Positions 26,818 through 36,002 of a stretch of DNA of 64,000 nucleotides are shown here, one piece after another. This stretch comes from an uncultured Pelagibacteraceae bacterium (GTDB lineage Bacteria > Pseudomonadota > Alphaproteobacteria > Pelagibacterales > Pelagibacteraceae), in NCBI GenBank assembly GCA_902632515.1, contig CACPDA010000002.1:1-64000 (forward strand). Direction: 5' to 3'. Each line of letters opens with the position of its first letter. Position 1 is the first letter of the stretch. The notes under the pieces are model-generated. The model saw only the letters and a list, made by a program, of their open reading frames with translations. It had not been told where the DNA came from and did not search any database. The position numbers and the translations under genes were made by a program.

Positions 26818-26860
26818 TTATGAAAAAAGTTATTATATTAAAATTAATTATCAATCAAAT

Positions 26861-27745
26861 ATGAATAATAGTGTCTATATATTAGAGGATAGAGCCATAC
26901 TTTATTTAAATGGTGAAAATGTTAGAGATTTCTTACAAAATTTAATTAGTAACGACATCAACAAGGTAACAGATAATTCTAGTTGCTTCGCTTCATTGCT
27001 AACACCTCAAGGAAAATTTCTATATGAATTTATAATAATTAAACATAAACAAGGTTACTTTATAGATTGTGAAAAGTCTCAAGCTGAAAGTCTTTTAAAA
27101 CAGCTAAATACTTATAAAATTAGATCAAAAGTAGAAATACTAAATTTAAGTAATGAATTTGTTGTCGCAAGTTTTAGTTATGAAAAATTTTTATCTATGG
27201 ATGGTTCACAAGACATATTAGGTTTTACTTTTAAATATCGAGAGGATCCAATAGTTTTGGACCCAAGAAATAAAAATTTAGGAGCAAGGCTAATCATAAA
27301 TTTAGAAAAACTATATTTATCATTAAAAAAATTAGATCTAAAAAATGATGATATAAGAAAATATTACGATCAATGTTATAAACTCGGAATTGTTCCAAAA
27401 AATTTTAATCAATTACAAAATAAGTTATTTGGAATTGAGTGTAATTATGAGGAACTTAATGGAATAGATTTTAAAAAAGGTTGTTATGTTGGTCAAGAAA
27501 ATACTGCGAGAATTAAACTAAAAGGTAAACTTTCAAAAAGATTGTTACCATTAAGATTGATTAAAGGAAAATTGATCCAAAATGAAAAAATTTATTATGG
27601 TAAAAAAGAAATTGGCAAGATTCTCATTGATGACAAATATTCTTTTGCTATTATCAAATTTTTAGAGATTGACTTAGATAATAACGATAGATTATATTCA
27701 GATAATGCTGAGCTAGAAATTATAAAACCCTTCTGGCTAAATTAA
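26861..27745 (+). CDS. ygfZ: YgfZ/GcvT-like folate-binding Fe-S maintenance protein
   Basis: The 294-residue protein starts with the domain pattern LNGENVRDFLQNLISNDI. It contains the diagnostic KGCYVGQENTAR motif near residue 206, whose Cys is essential in E. coli YgfZ. The family binds tetrahydrofolate and supports repair or assembly of Fe-S enzymes such as MiaB. It is not a glycine-cleavage T protein, which is longer. The gene is followed after 11 bp by a methyltransferase gene in the same direction. Confidence 0.85.
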   Translation: MNNSVYILEDRAILYLNGENVRDFLQNLISNDINKVTDNSSCFASLLTPQGKFLYEFIIIKHKQGYFIDCEKSQAESLLKQLNTYKIRSKVEILNLSNEFVVASFSYEKFLSMDGSQDILGFTFKYREDPIVLDPRNKNLGARLIINLEKLYLSLKKLDLKNDDIRKYYDQCYKLGIVPKNFNQLQNKLFGIECNYEELNGIDFKKGCYVGQENTARIKLKGKLSKRLLPLRLIKGKLIQNEKIYYGKKEIGKILIDDKYSFAIIKFLEIDLDNNDRLYSDNAELEIIKPFWLN

Positions 27746-27756
27746 TATATACTTTT

Positions 27757-28641
27757 ATGGATAATCTAAATCTGGACCAACTCTTTAAAAAGATAATTGA
27801 GAATTTTAAGGATGAAAAAGAATATGAAAAATACAAAATTTTATTTGAAAAGAAAATTTTAAATGAAAAACCATTTAATTCAAAAAATTATCAAACATTA
27901 GATATTATTACCTCAAATTATCCTGATAAAACAATTAGAATATTAGATTACGGATGTGGTGGTGGAAGATTAACATTTTATCTATATTCGTTAGGTTACA
28001 AAAATATTAAAGGTTGTGATGTAGTAGATAATTATGGAAAAGAAAAAAGTAATCAAATTGATAAGAATAATTTTCTATTTAACAAAATTTTAAATGAAGA
28101 TAATATTTTTAGCTCTTGCAAACAATTCTCAGAAAATGGTGAAAATTTAACAATTTATAAAGATAGATCTTTTGATCTTATTCTAAGTGAATACGTTTTA
28201 GAACATTGTCATAACCTTGAAGGCTATACAGATGAGTGCGCAAGGTTACTAGATAATAACGGATCAGCATATTTGACCTTTGGACAAAGACTAAAGCCAG
28301 TTGAAAATCATATTAATACAATGTTTATTCATTGGTTTCCGAAATTTATCTTAAATTTTTGGTTAGATATTTTCAGAAAAGAACAAGGTGGAAGTAAATA
28401 TTATGAAAAACTTCTAAATTTAAAAAGCGTTTTTTATTTCAAGAAATTATTTAATTCAAAATTTAAAAAAGTGGACTGGTTGACACCTCGATATCTAACA
28501 GATGTAAATATAAAATTTTATAAAAGACGAAAAAAAATGAGATTAGTTTTTAACTACTTATTTAAATTAAAGTTTATTGGGGTTATTATCAAATTTTTAG
28601 TTTCTTACTTCTCTAACCCTAAATTCATTATATATAAATAG
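27757..28641 (+). CDS. Class I SAM-dependent methyltransferase
   Basis: The 294-residue protein has motif I ILDYGCGGGRLTFYL near residue 65 and a motif IV-like DLILSEYVLEHCHN around residue 138. The long basic/aromatic C-terminus ends with a hydrophobic stretch, possibly membrane-associated. The substrate cannot be told from sequence. SAR11-type genomes often carry such methyltransferases near polysaccharide genes, but the neighbours here (ygfZ, tRNA-Leu) give no hint. Confidence 0.72.
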   Translation: MDNLNLDQLFKKIIENFKDEKEYEKYKILFEKKILNEKPFNSKNYQTLDIITSNYPDKTIRILDYGCGGGRLTFYLYSLGYKNIKGCDVVDNYGKEKSNQIDKNNFLFNKILNEDNIFSSCKQFSENGENLTIYKDRSFDLILSEYVLEHCHNLEGYTDECARLLDNNGSAYLTFGQRLKPVENHINTMFIHWFPKFILNFWLDIFRKEQGGSKYYEKLLNLKSVFYFKKLFNSKFKKVDWLTPRYLTDVNIKFYKRRKKMRLVFNYLFKLKFIGVIIKFLVSYFSNPKFIIYK

Positions 28642-28661
28642 TTCATATTTAGTTAGTTTTT

Positions 28662-28747
28662 TGGTGCGGTCAGAGAGACTCGAACTCTCATGGACTAGGT
28701 CCACACGGCCCTCAACCGTGCCTGTCTACCAATTTCAGCATGACCGC
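28662..28747 (-). tRNA. tRNA-Leu (GAG anticodon)
   Basis: An 86-nt class II tRNA with a 7-bp acceptor stem (GCGGTCA/TGACCGC), genomically encoded CCA, a long variable arm and the anticodon loop TTGAGGG between CACGG and CCGTG arms. GAG reads CUC/CUU leucine codons. Confidence 0.95.
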
Positions 28748-28807
28748 AAACAAATATGACCCACATTAAATCAATGACAAGTAGGTTTCAAATTGATAAA
28801 TTTTAAT

Positions 28808-29797
28808 ATGGAATTTAATCAAGAAGTAAAACAAGCTACAGATCCAATATACAAAAAAATTTCTAAAGTTATGCCTGAAATTGAATGGTCAGTGCATGCT
28901 CCTTACATTCACAAAATAAATAAACTTAAGAAAGAAAAGAATGCTGTTATTCTTGCTCATAACTATCAAACACCAGAGATATATCACGGTATCGCAGACT
29001 TTTCAGCCGACTCTTTAGCGCTAGCTGTAGAAGCAGCAAAAACTTCTGCAGATATAATTATAATGGCGGGAGTTCACTTCATGGCTGAAACTGCCAAATT
29101 AATGAGCCCAAATAAAAAAGTGCTATTGCCAGATATGAGTGCAGGTTGTTCATTATCATCTTCTATTACAGGTAAAGATGTAAGATTATTGAAAGAAAAA
29201 TATCCAGGAGTACCTGTTGTCTCTTATGTAAATACTTCCGCAGATGTGAAAGCAGAAACAGACGTATGTTGCACATCAGCTAATGCTGTCAAAATAGTTA
29301 AATCATTAGGAGTTAAAAAAGTAATCTTTCTGCCTGATGATTATCTAGCTAAATATGTTGCATCTCAGACTGATGTTGAAATAATCTCATGGAAAGGAAT
29401 TTGTATTGTTCATGATCAATTTAATGAGAACGAAATAAATAATATTAGAAAAAATAATCCAGGAATAAAAATTATTGCACATCCAGAATGCCCACCAGAA
29501 GTAATTAAAGCGAGCGATTTTGCAGGATCAACATCTGGAATGATAAATTATGTAAAAGATAATCAACCCAAAAAAGTAATGATGGTTACAGAATGTTCAA
29601 TGAGTGATAATATTCAAGTTGAGAATCCTAAGGTAGAATTTATTAGACCATGTAATCTTTGCCCACATATGAAAAAAATTACATTACCCAAAATTTTAAA
29701 TTGTCTTCAAAATGAAACTGGCGAAATAATCATGGACCAAGAAACAATCAATAAAGCAAGATTATCAGTAGAAAAAATGGTTGCTATTGGTAGATAA
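28808..29797 (+). CDS. nadA: Quinolinate synthase A
   Basis: The 329-residue [4Fe-4S] enzyme condenses iminoaspartate and DHAP to quinolinate in NAD synthesis. The three cluster cysteines lie in SAGCSL, TECSM and NLCPHM. Substrate-binding motifs ILAHNYQTPE, MAGVHFMAET and HPECPPEV are all present. The ATG at 28808 is preferred to an in-frame TTG five codons upstream. nadC follows after 6 bp. The iminoaspartate source (NadB or aspartate dehydrogenase) is not in the window. Confidence 0.95.
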   Translation: MEFNQEVKQATDPIYKKISKVMPEIEWSVHAPYIHKINKLKKEKNAVILAHNYQTPEIYHGIADFSADSLALAVEAAKTSADIIIMAGVHFMAETAKLMSPNKKVLLPDMSAGCSLSSSITGKDVRLLKEKYPGVPVVSYVNTSADVKAETDVCCTSANAVKIVKSLGVKKVIFLPDDYLAKYVASQTDVEIISWKGICIVHDQFNENEINNIRKNNPGIKIIAHPECPPEVIKASDFAGSTSGMINYVKDNQPKKVMMVTECSMSDNIQVENPKVEFIRPCNLCPHMKKITLPKILNCLQNETGEIIMDQETINKARLSVEKMVAIGR

Positions 29798-29803
29798 CAC
29801 TTC

Positions 29804-30637
29804 GTGTCTAAAATTAAATTAAGTGAAAATTTTATTAAAGATAGAGTCAAACTGGCTTTAGCTGAAGATCTATATCCTGATGGGGATATAACAACTGAGC
29901 TATTAGATAAAAATGAGATCATCACTGCAAAATTAATATCTAATCAAAATGCGATGATTGCAGGTTTGCTATTTTCAAAACATACTTTTAAACAAGTTGA
30001 TAAGAAAATAAAATTCGTGATAAAAAAAAAAGATGGTTCTTTAATCAAAAAAAATTCTGTTATCGCAATCATTAAAGGCAAAGCTAGTTCGATATTAATT
30101 GCTGAAAGAGTAGCTTTAAATTTTTTATCTCACATATCGGGTATAGCCACTAAAACAAATCAATTTGTAAAATTAGCCGGGAAAAATTGTAAAATTTGCT
30201 GCACTAGAAAAACTATTCCTAATTATAGAGTTATTCAAAAATACGCAGTAAGATTAGGTGGTGGTACCAACCACAGATTTAATTTAAGTGATGAATTTTT
30301 GATTAAAGATAATCATATTGCCAATTCTGGTTTAAAAAGATTAGTTTCATTAGCCATAAAAAATAAGAGAAGAAAAAAAATTACTGTTGAAGTTGACAGT
30401 TTAAAACAATTGAAAGAAATAATTGGACTCAAATTCAATACAATTTTATTTGATAATATGAGTATTAAAGATTTAAAAACAGGTGTAAAGCTTGTAAAAA
30501 AATATTATGAAACTGAAGCTTCAGGAAATATCAATCTTAGAACTGTTAAATCAGTTGCCGCAACTGGAGTAAATAGAATTTCTGTTGGTAGTATTACTCA
30601 CAGCGCCCCAGCCATAGATTTTAAATTAGAAATTTAA
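29804..30637 (+). CDS. nadC: Nicotinate-nucleotide pyrophosphorylase (QPRTase)
   Basis: The 277-residue enzyme converts quinolinate and PRPP to nicotinate mononucleotide. It has AEDLYPDGDITT at the N-terminus, the ICCTRKTIPNYR and KYAVRLGGGTNHR active-site segments, FLIKDNHI and the C-terminal NLRTVKSVAATGVNRISVG phosphate loop. The start is GTG at 29804, 6 bp after nadA. It overlaps the convergent MazG-like gene by 4 bp. Length is normal. Confidence 0.95.
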   Translation: MSKIKLSENFIKDRVKLALAEDLYPDGDITTELLDKNEIITAKLISNQNAMIAGLLFSKHTFKQVDKKIKFVIKKKDGSLIKKNSVIAIIKGKASSILIAERVALNFLSHISGIATKTNQFVKLAGKNCKICCTRKTIPNYRVIQKYAVRLGGGTNHRFNLSDEFLIKDNHIANSGLKRLVSLAIKNKRRKKITVEVDSLKQLKEIIGLKFNTILFDNMSIKDLKTGVKLVKKYYETEASGNINLRTVKSVAATGVNRISVGSITHSAPAIDFKLEI

Positions 30638-31005
30638 CTTACAAATTTTGATAAATCAGGTTTAAAGTAGTTTGGGCCTTTCATTACTTTGCCATGCTCA
30701 TTATAAATTGGTTTGCCATTCTCATCTAATTTACTCATATTTGAATTTTGAACCTCTGCAAAACACTTATCCAAATTAATACCAAATGCATGTCCTGCTC
30801 CATAAGTAACGTAAAGAATATCAGTCAACGCGTCAGCAACCTCTAATAAATCATTGTTATTAATTGCTTCTGTAAGTTCAGTAAGCTCCTCTTTAATTAG
30901 ATCAAGCCTAAGTTTATTAATCTTATCTGTACTAAAAGAAGGTTTTGTTTTGACTTCTTGGCCAAAAGTTTTCATGAAAGTTCCTACTTTATCGAAATTT
31001 GTCAT
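30634..31005 (-). CDS. MazG/HisE-like all-alpha NTP pyrophosphohydrolase
   Basis: The 123-residue protein has the EExxE...ExxD metal-binding pattern: IKEELTELTEAI near residue 38 and LLEVADALTDILYVTYG near residue 53. It ends with the conserved-looking CFAEVQNSNMSKLDENGKP and a KGPNYFKPD segment. It is a house-cleaning pyrophosphatase of the MazG/phosphoribosyl-ATP-pyrophosphatase superfamily, perhaps for dCTP or damaged nucleotides. Specificity is unknown. It stands divergent from fumC across a 65-bp gap. Confidence 0.8.
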   Translation of the reverse strand: MTNFDKVGTFMKTFGQEVKTKPSFSTDKINKLRLDLIKEELTELTEAINNNDLLEVADALTDILYVTYGAGHAFGINLDKCFAEVQNSNMSKLDENGKPIYNEHGKVMKGPNYFKPDLSKFVS

Positions 31006-31070
31006 TTTGCTCCTATAAGTTTAAATAAAATTAATATATATCTATTGTATATACTTTAAAAAAAATATTC

Positions 31071-32459
31071 ATGAAATTAAGAAAAGAATTTGATAGCATT
31101 GGAAAAATCAGTGTTCCAGATGATAAATATTGGGGTGCATCAACTCAAAGGTCTAAAAAATATTTCGATATAGGTGAATTTTTAGTAAGACCGATTCTTA
31201 TTAAATCAATTGCTATTATAAAAAAAGCTGCGGCTATAGTACATCAAAGAGAGAAGCAAATTTTACCGAACATATCAAAGGCCATCATAAAAGCATCAAA
31301 TGAAGTGATATCTGGAAAATTAAATGAACATTTCCCATTAAAAGTTTGGCAAACAGGATCTGGGACTCAAACCAATATGAATGTTAATGAAGTTATAGCA
31401 AATAGAGCAATTGAAATTTTAGGTGGAAAAAAAGGTTCTAAAAAACCAGTTCATCCTAATGATCATGTAAACAAATCTCAGTCTACCAATGATGTTTTTC
31501 CAACTGCAATGCATATAGCAATTGCAATTGAAACTAAAATCAAACTTTTGCCTGCACTTGAATTATTAAATAAGGAACTAAAAAAAAAAATTTCAAAATT
31601 TAAGAATGTTATAAAAGTTGGAAGAACACATTTACAAGATGCAACCCCACTATCTTTAGGACAGGAATTTTCTGGATACCAATCACAATTAGAGGACTGC
31701 ATATTAAGAATCAAAAATGCATTAAATGAAATATATTCATTAGCCCAGGGCGGCACTGCAGTAGGAACTGGTATTAATAGTAAAAAGGGTTTTGATAAAA
31801 AGATTATTAATGAAATAAAAAAAATCACAAAAATTCCCTTTAAACCAACTAAAAATAAATTTGCTGCACTAGCTGCTCATGATGAAATTGTAAATTTTTC
31901 AGGAACATTAAACACTACTGCAGTGTGTTTAATGAAGATTGCAAATGATATTAGATTTTTAGGTTCTGGTCCTAGAGCTGGATATGGTGAATTAATTTTA
32001 CCTGCTAATGAGCCCGGCTCTTCGATTATGCCTGGAAAAATCAATCCAACACAATCAGAGGCAGTAACAATGGTTTGCGTGAAAGTTATTGGTAATCATA
32101 ATGGCATAACGATGGCTGGATCTCATGGTCACTTTGAGTTAAATGTATTTAAACCTTTAATTGCACATAATATTTTACAATCAATAGATTTGTTGGCAGA
32201 TAGTTCTAGAAATTTTGGATTGTACTGTGTCAGAGGATTGAAAGCCGATAAAGATAAAATAAAAAATTATTTAGATAATTCTTTAATGCTAGTAACAGCC
32301 CTAGCACCAAAAATTGGTTATGATAATGCAGCGAAAATTGCAAAAGCAGCTTTAAAAAATAAAACAACTTTAAAATCCGAAGCTATTAAAACAGGTCTTA
32401 TTAATGAAAAAGAATATGATCGAATTGTTGATCCAAAAAAAATGACTTATCCTGGATAA
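31071..32459 (+). CDS. fumC: Fumarate hydratase class II
   Basis: The 462-residue iron-independent fumarase hydrates fumarate to malate. The superfamily signature GSSIMPGKINPTQSEA is present near residue 323. It also has TGSGTQTNMNVNEV (substrate site, about residue 98), NDVFPTAMH and KVGRTHLQDATP. Together with icd it supplies TCA-cycle steps from this window. Its 3' end overlaps the convergent AsmA-like gene by 13 bp. Confidence 0.96.
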   Translation: MKLRKEFDSIGKISVPDDKYWGASTQRSKKYFDIGEFLVRPILIKSIAIIKKAAAIVHQREKQILPNISKAIIKASNEVISGKLNEHFPLKVWQTGSGTQTNMNVNEVIANRAIEILGGKKGSKKPVHPNDHVNKSQSTNDVFPTAMHIAIAIETKIKLLPALELLNKELKKKISKFKNVIKVGRTHLQDATPLSLGQEFSGYQSQLEDCILRIKNALNEIYSLAQGGTAVGTGINSKKGFDKKIINEIKKITKIPFKPTKNKFAALAAHDEIVNFSGTLNTTAVCLMKIANDIRFLGSGPRAGYGELILPANEPGSSIMPGKINPTQSEAVTMVCVKVIGNHNGITMAGSHGHFELNVFKPLIAHNILQSIDLLADSSRNFGLYCVRGLKADKDKIKNYLDNSLMLVTALAPKIGYDNAAKIAKAALKNKTTLKSEAIKTGLINEKEYDRIVDPKKMTYPG

Positions 32460-33934
32460 ACTTCAAAAAAATTATTAATAAAATTTTTAAAAGTAATTTT
32501 ATTTGAAAAAATTTTTCCTGTTGAATTATAATTTTCAATATATTTGTCAATATCCAAATTTGATTTATTATTTACCAAAATATTATCAAACTGAAATCTA
32601 TTTTGATTAAAATTATAAACAAAGTCAAACTCAATGTTTTTAATTGGCTTTCTATTTATTTTTTTTACCTGAAATGATTTATAAAAATCATTTATATCAT
32701 TTGCTTTTACAAATATTCTTCCTATTAAAAATATCTCGTCATTATCATAACTCAAAACACCATCTTTTATCAAAATCTCTAAATCATCTTTCCACATAAC
32801 TTTGGAATTTGTAAGAGTTATATCACCTTGTACTAATCCAAGTTTTAACAATAAATCATTCAATTCATTAAAATTAATTACATCTTTTACATTTAAGTTA
32901 ATATTAACATTTAAATTTTCATTATGAAAAATTTCAGATTTAATAAGATCTACTAAAATAGAATCTTTTTTAAAAAATTCTTTAGTGCTTACTCCCTCAT
33001 AATCTAAATCTGCCTTTAAATAAAATGGCTTAAATTCTAAAGAACCTAATAAAGTTTTTTTATCTTCAGTTGAAAATTCTAATGAATTTTTTTTTATTTC
33101 ATAAATTAAAGTTTTATTTTTGTTAACAAATAAAAAATCCAGTTTACCTTTTTTTATTTCATCTTCATATTTAGTATTATTTTCAACATTCAATCTTATC
33201 TTTCTTGAATTAAAATTTATAAACAAGTCTTTATTAAACTTATTATTTTTTATTACCAATTTATAAGGAATATTAAAAATTTCATTACTAGATCTAAAAA
33301 CGTTTTCTAAATTAATTGAGTCATAGTAAAATTCACTTTTATAAATTTTATTTAAAAATAAAATCTCATCATTTTTGCTTTTGAAAAAAATATTACTTTT
33401 TTTTAAGTAGATCTTATTTTCATTAGGTTCTGTTTTCAAAAGATCTTCAAAAAAAACTAAATCATCTTTTGTAATATTAAAATCTGCTTCACTTATTACT
33501 AAATTTTTAATTTTTAACTTATCAATTAAAAATAAAGTTCCTGGCCCTATGTAAAAATTAAAAAATTTTACTTTTCCTATTTCTTTTTTTTCTCTTAAAA
33601 TTGATACATTTGTTGAATAAAAATGAGGTTTTGGTATTAACCCATATTTCAATTTTTCATTAAATTTAATGTCGATATTATATTTTTTTAAAATATGATT
33701 CTTTATATTAGATTGAAGTATATCCTTATTATGCAAAGTAGGTGATAAAAAATAACCAATAGTCAATATGACCACTGCAGCTAAACTAAAAAATACTTTA
33801 TTATTCTTTATAAAATCACCTTTTTTTAAAGATGATTTGATTGATTTAAATTTATTGAAATAACCTTCAATTAAACTATTTGTGGATAAAATCTTTTTTT
33901 TAAATTGTTTAAAAAATAAATTAGGTCTATTCAT
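32447..33934 (-). CDS. AsmA-like envelope protein
   Basis: The 495-residue protein has one N-terminal membrane helix (about residues 45-65). It is followed by a beta-rich domain starting KYNIDIKFNEKLKYGLIPKPHFYSTNVSI-type AsmA pattern and repeated LNVNINLNVKDV-like strands. AsmA-family proteins are inner-membrane-anchored bridge-like lipid transporters toward the outer membrane. Similarity here is at the fold-pattern level, so the assignment is moderate. It shares the 34-bp gap with the divergent uvrD. Confidence 0.65.
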   Translation of the reverse strand: MNRPNLFFKQFKKKILSTNSLIEGYFNKFKSIKSSLKKGDFIKNNKVFFSLAAVVILTIGYFLSPTLHNKDILQSNIKNHILKKYNIDIKFNEKLKYGLIPKPHFYSTNVSILREKKEIGKVKFFNFYIGPGTLFLIDKLKIKNLVISEADFNITKDDLVFFEDLLKTEPNENKIYLKKSNIFFKSKNDEILFLNKIYKSEFYYDSINLENVFRSSNEIFNIPYKLVIKNNKFNKDLFINFNSRKIRLNVENNTKYEDEIKKGKLDFLFVNKNKTLIYEIKKNSLEFSTEDKKTLLGSLEFKPFYLKADLDYEGVSTKEFFKKDSILVDLIKSEIFHNENLNVNINLNVKDVINFNELNDLLLKLGLVQGDITLTNSKVMWKDDLEILIKDGVLSYDNDEIFLIGRIFVKANDINDFYKSFQVKKINRKPIKNIEFDFVYNFNQNRFQFDNILVNNKSNLDIDKYIENYNSTGKIFSNKITFKNFINNFFEVYPG

Positions 33935-33968
33935 AATATTTGAAACATCTTATAATTGAATATTTTAA

Positions 33969-36002
33969 ATGGTAAACTCTGATTATTTAAAAAATCTAAA
34001 TAAAGAACAAAAGGAGGCTGTATTACAGCTAAATGGTCCATTACTTATTGTTGCTGGAGCTGGATCTGGTAAAACTAAAGTATTAACAACGAGAATCGCT
34101 CACATAATAAAAGAAAAAAAAGCATATCCTAATCAAATTTTAGCTGTGACATTTACTAATAAGGCAGCAAAAGAAATGCAAATTAGAGTAAGCAAAATAC
34201 TAGGTTCATCAGCTGTAGGCCTTTCATGGCTTGGAACATTTCACTCAATTTGCGCAAAAATTTTACGTAAGCACGCTTCTGCAGTAAATTTAAATTCTAA
34301 TTTTACAATAATAGATACAGATGACCAGATAAGATTGGTAAAAAACATTTGTAAAGCTGAAAATATAGATGTTAAAAAATTAGCACCAAAATATATTCTA
34401 GCAATTATAGATAGATGGAAAAATAGAGGGCAATACCCAAATGAAGTAATCATAAATAAAAAAGATATATATGAAAAAACAATTCTACCAATTTATAAGA
34501 TTTATCAACAAAAACTTACAGATTTGAATTCTTGTGATTTTGGAGATTTAATATTGCATTCAGTAAAAATTTTAGAAAAAAATTCAGATATAAGAGAAAT
34601 TTATATAAAGAATTTTAAATATATTTTAGTTGATGAATATCAAGATACAAATTTTGTTCAAAGCAAATGGTTAAATTTATTAGTTGGAACAAATAAAAAT
34701 GTTTGTTGCGTAGGTGATGATGATCAGTCAATTTATAGCTGGAGGGGTGCTGAAATTAAAAATTTTTTGGAATTTGATCAAATTTATCATGAAACAAAAA
34801 TTGTAAGATTGGAAAAAAACTACAGATCAACACAAAATATTCTATCAGTTGCATCTAACTTAATTTCACATAATCAAAATAGACTTGGTAAAACACTTGA
34901 AACAACAATGGAAGATGGAGATTTAGTCATACTTAATTGTTTTAGAAATGGTAAAGATGAGTCTATTGGAATTTCTGATGAAATAGAAAATTTAAAAAAA
35001 AAATATTCATTAAATAATATTGCAATTTTAGTAAGAGCAATTTTTCAAACAAGAGAATTTGAAGAACGTTTTTTAAAAATTGGATTACCTTATAGAATTT
35101 TAGGTGGAATTAAATTTTATGAAAGAGCTGAAATAAAGGATTGTGTAGCTTATCTTCGTTTGGTAAATCAAGAAAAAGATGATCTTGCTTTTGAAAGAAT
35201 TGTAAATAATCCGAAAAGATCAATAGGTGATAGCACGCTTAAATCAATTCATGAATATTCAAAAAAACACTCTTTATGTCTGGAAGTTTCATCAAAAAAA
35301 ATGATTGAGAGTAATTTGATAAAACCAAAAGCGAAAATAGGTTTAAATATTTTTTTGGATTTAATTAATAAATGGCGTAACGATATAAAAAAAAATGTTA
35401 GTCATATAAAATTACTTCAAACTATTTTAGATGAATCTGGTTATTCTGAGATGCTTAAAAATAAAAAAGATTTGGAAAATGAAAACAGACTTGAAAATAT
35501 TAAAGAGCTTTTAAGCGCGATGAAAGAATTTGATAATTTAGAAAGTTTTTTAGAACATGTTTCTTTAGCGACTTCAATAGATCAAGACTGGGAAGGTGAA
35601 AAAGTAAATATGATGACCATGCATGCTGCCAAGGGACTCGAGTTTGATGTTGTTTTTTTACCTGGATGGGAAGAGGGTCTTTTTCCACATCAAAAATCAA
35701 TTGAAGAAAAAGGTCAAAATGGTTTAGAAGAAGAAAGAAGACTTGCATATGTTGGAATAACAAGGGCCAAAAAAAAAGTTATAATATCCTTTTCAATGAA
35801 TAGATTTTATCAAGGTGACTGGATAGATAGCATGGCCTCAAGATTTATCGATGAACTTCCTGAAAAATTTTTAGAAAAAAATTCATTTTTTGACGATAAT
35901 AAAGATGAAATTGAAGATTTCGAATTCAACCAAGATATCGAATTTGATGATGATAATGTAAGAAGTCCAGGATGGATAAGATATCAAAAAAAACTTAAAT
36001 GA
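33969..36002 (+). CDS. uvrD: UvrD/PcrA superfamily 1A DNA helicase
   Basis: The 677-residue helicase has the Q-motif region LNKEQKEAV, Walker A AGAGSGKT (about residue 31), the VDEYQDTN Walker B, DDDQSIYSWRGA, the RLEKNYRST motif IV and MTMHAAKGLEFDVV with GLFPH toward the C-terminus. It acts in nucleotide-excision and mismatch repair. It is slightly shorter than E. coli UvrD, with an acidic tail. No SOS box was found upstream. The last 4 bp overlap pepP (ATGA), so the two genes are coupled. Confidence 0.93.
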   Translation: MVNSDYLKNLNKEQKEAVLQLNGPLLIVAGAGSGKTKVLTTRIAHIIKEKKAYPNQILAVTFTNKAAKEMQIRVSKILGSSAVGLSWLGTFHSICAKILRKHASAVNLNSNFTIIDTDDQIRLVKNICKAENIDVKKLAPKYILAIIDRWKNRGQYPNEVIINKKDIYEKTILPIYKIYQQKLTDLNSCDFGDLILHSVKILEKNSDIREIYIKNFKYILVDEYQDTNFVQSKWLNLLVGTNKNVCCVGDDDQSIYSWRGAEIKNFLEFDQIYHETKIVRLEKNYRSTQNILSVASNLISHNQNRLGKTLETTMEDGDLVILNCFRNGKDESIGISDEIENLKKKYSLNNIAILVRAIFQTREFEERFLKIGLPYRILGGIKFYERAEIKDCVAYLRLVNQEKDDLAFERIVNNPKRSIGDSTLKSIHEYSKKHSLCLEVSSKKMIESNLIKPKAKIGLNIFLDLINKWRNDIKKNVSHIKLLQTILDESGYSEMLKNKKDLENENRLENIKELLSAMKEFDNLESFLEHVSLATSIDQDWEGEKVNMMTMHAAKGLEFDVVFLPGWEEGLFPHQKSIEEKGQNGLEEERRLAYVGITRAKKKVIISFSMNRFYQGDWIDSMASRFIDELPEKFLEKNSFFDDNKDEIEDFEFNQDIEFDDDNVRSPGWIRYQKKLK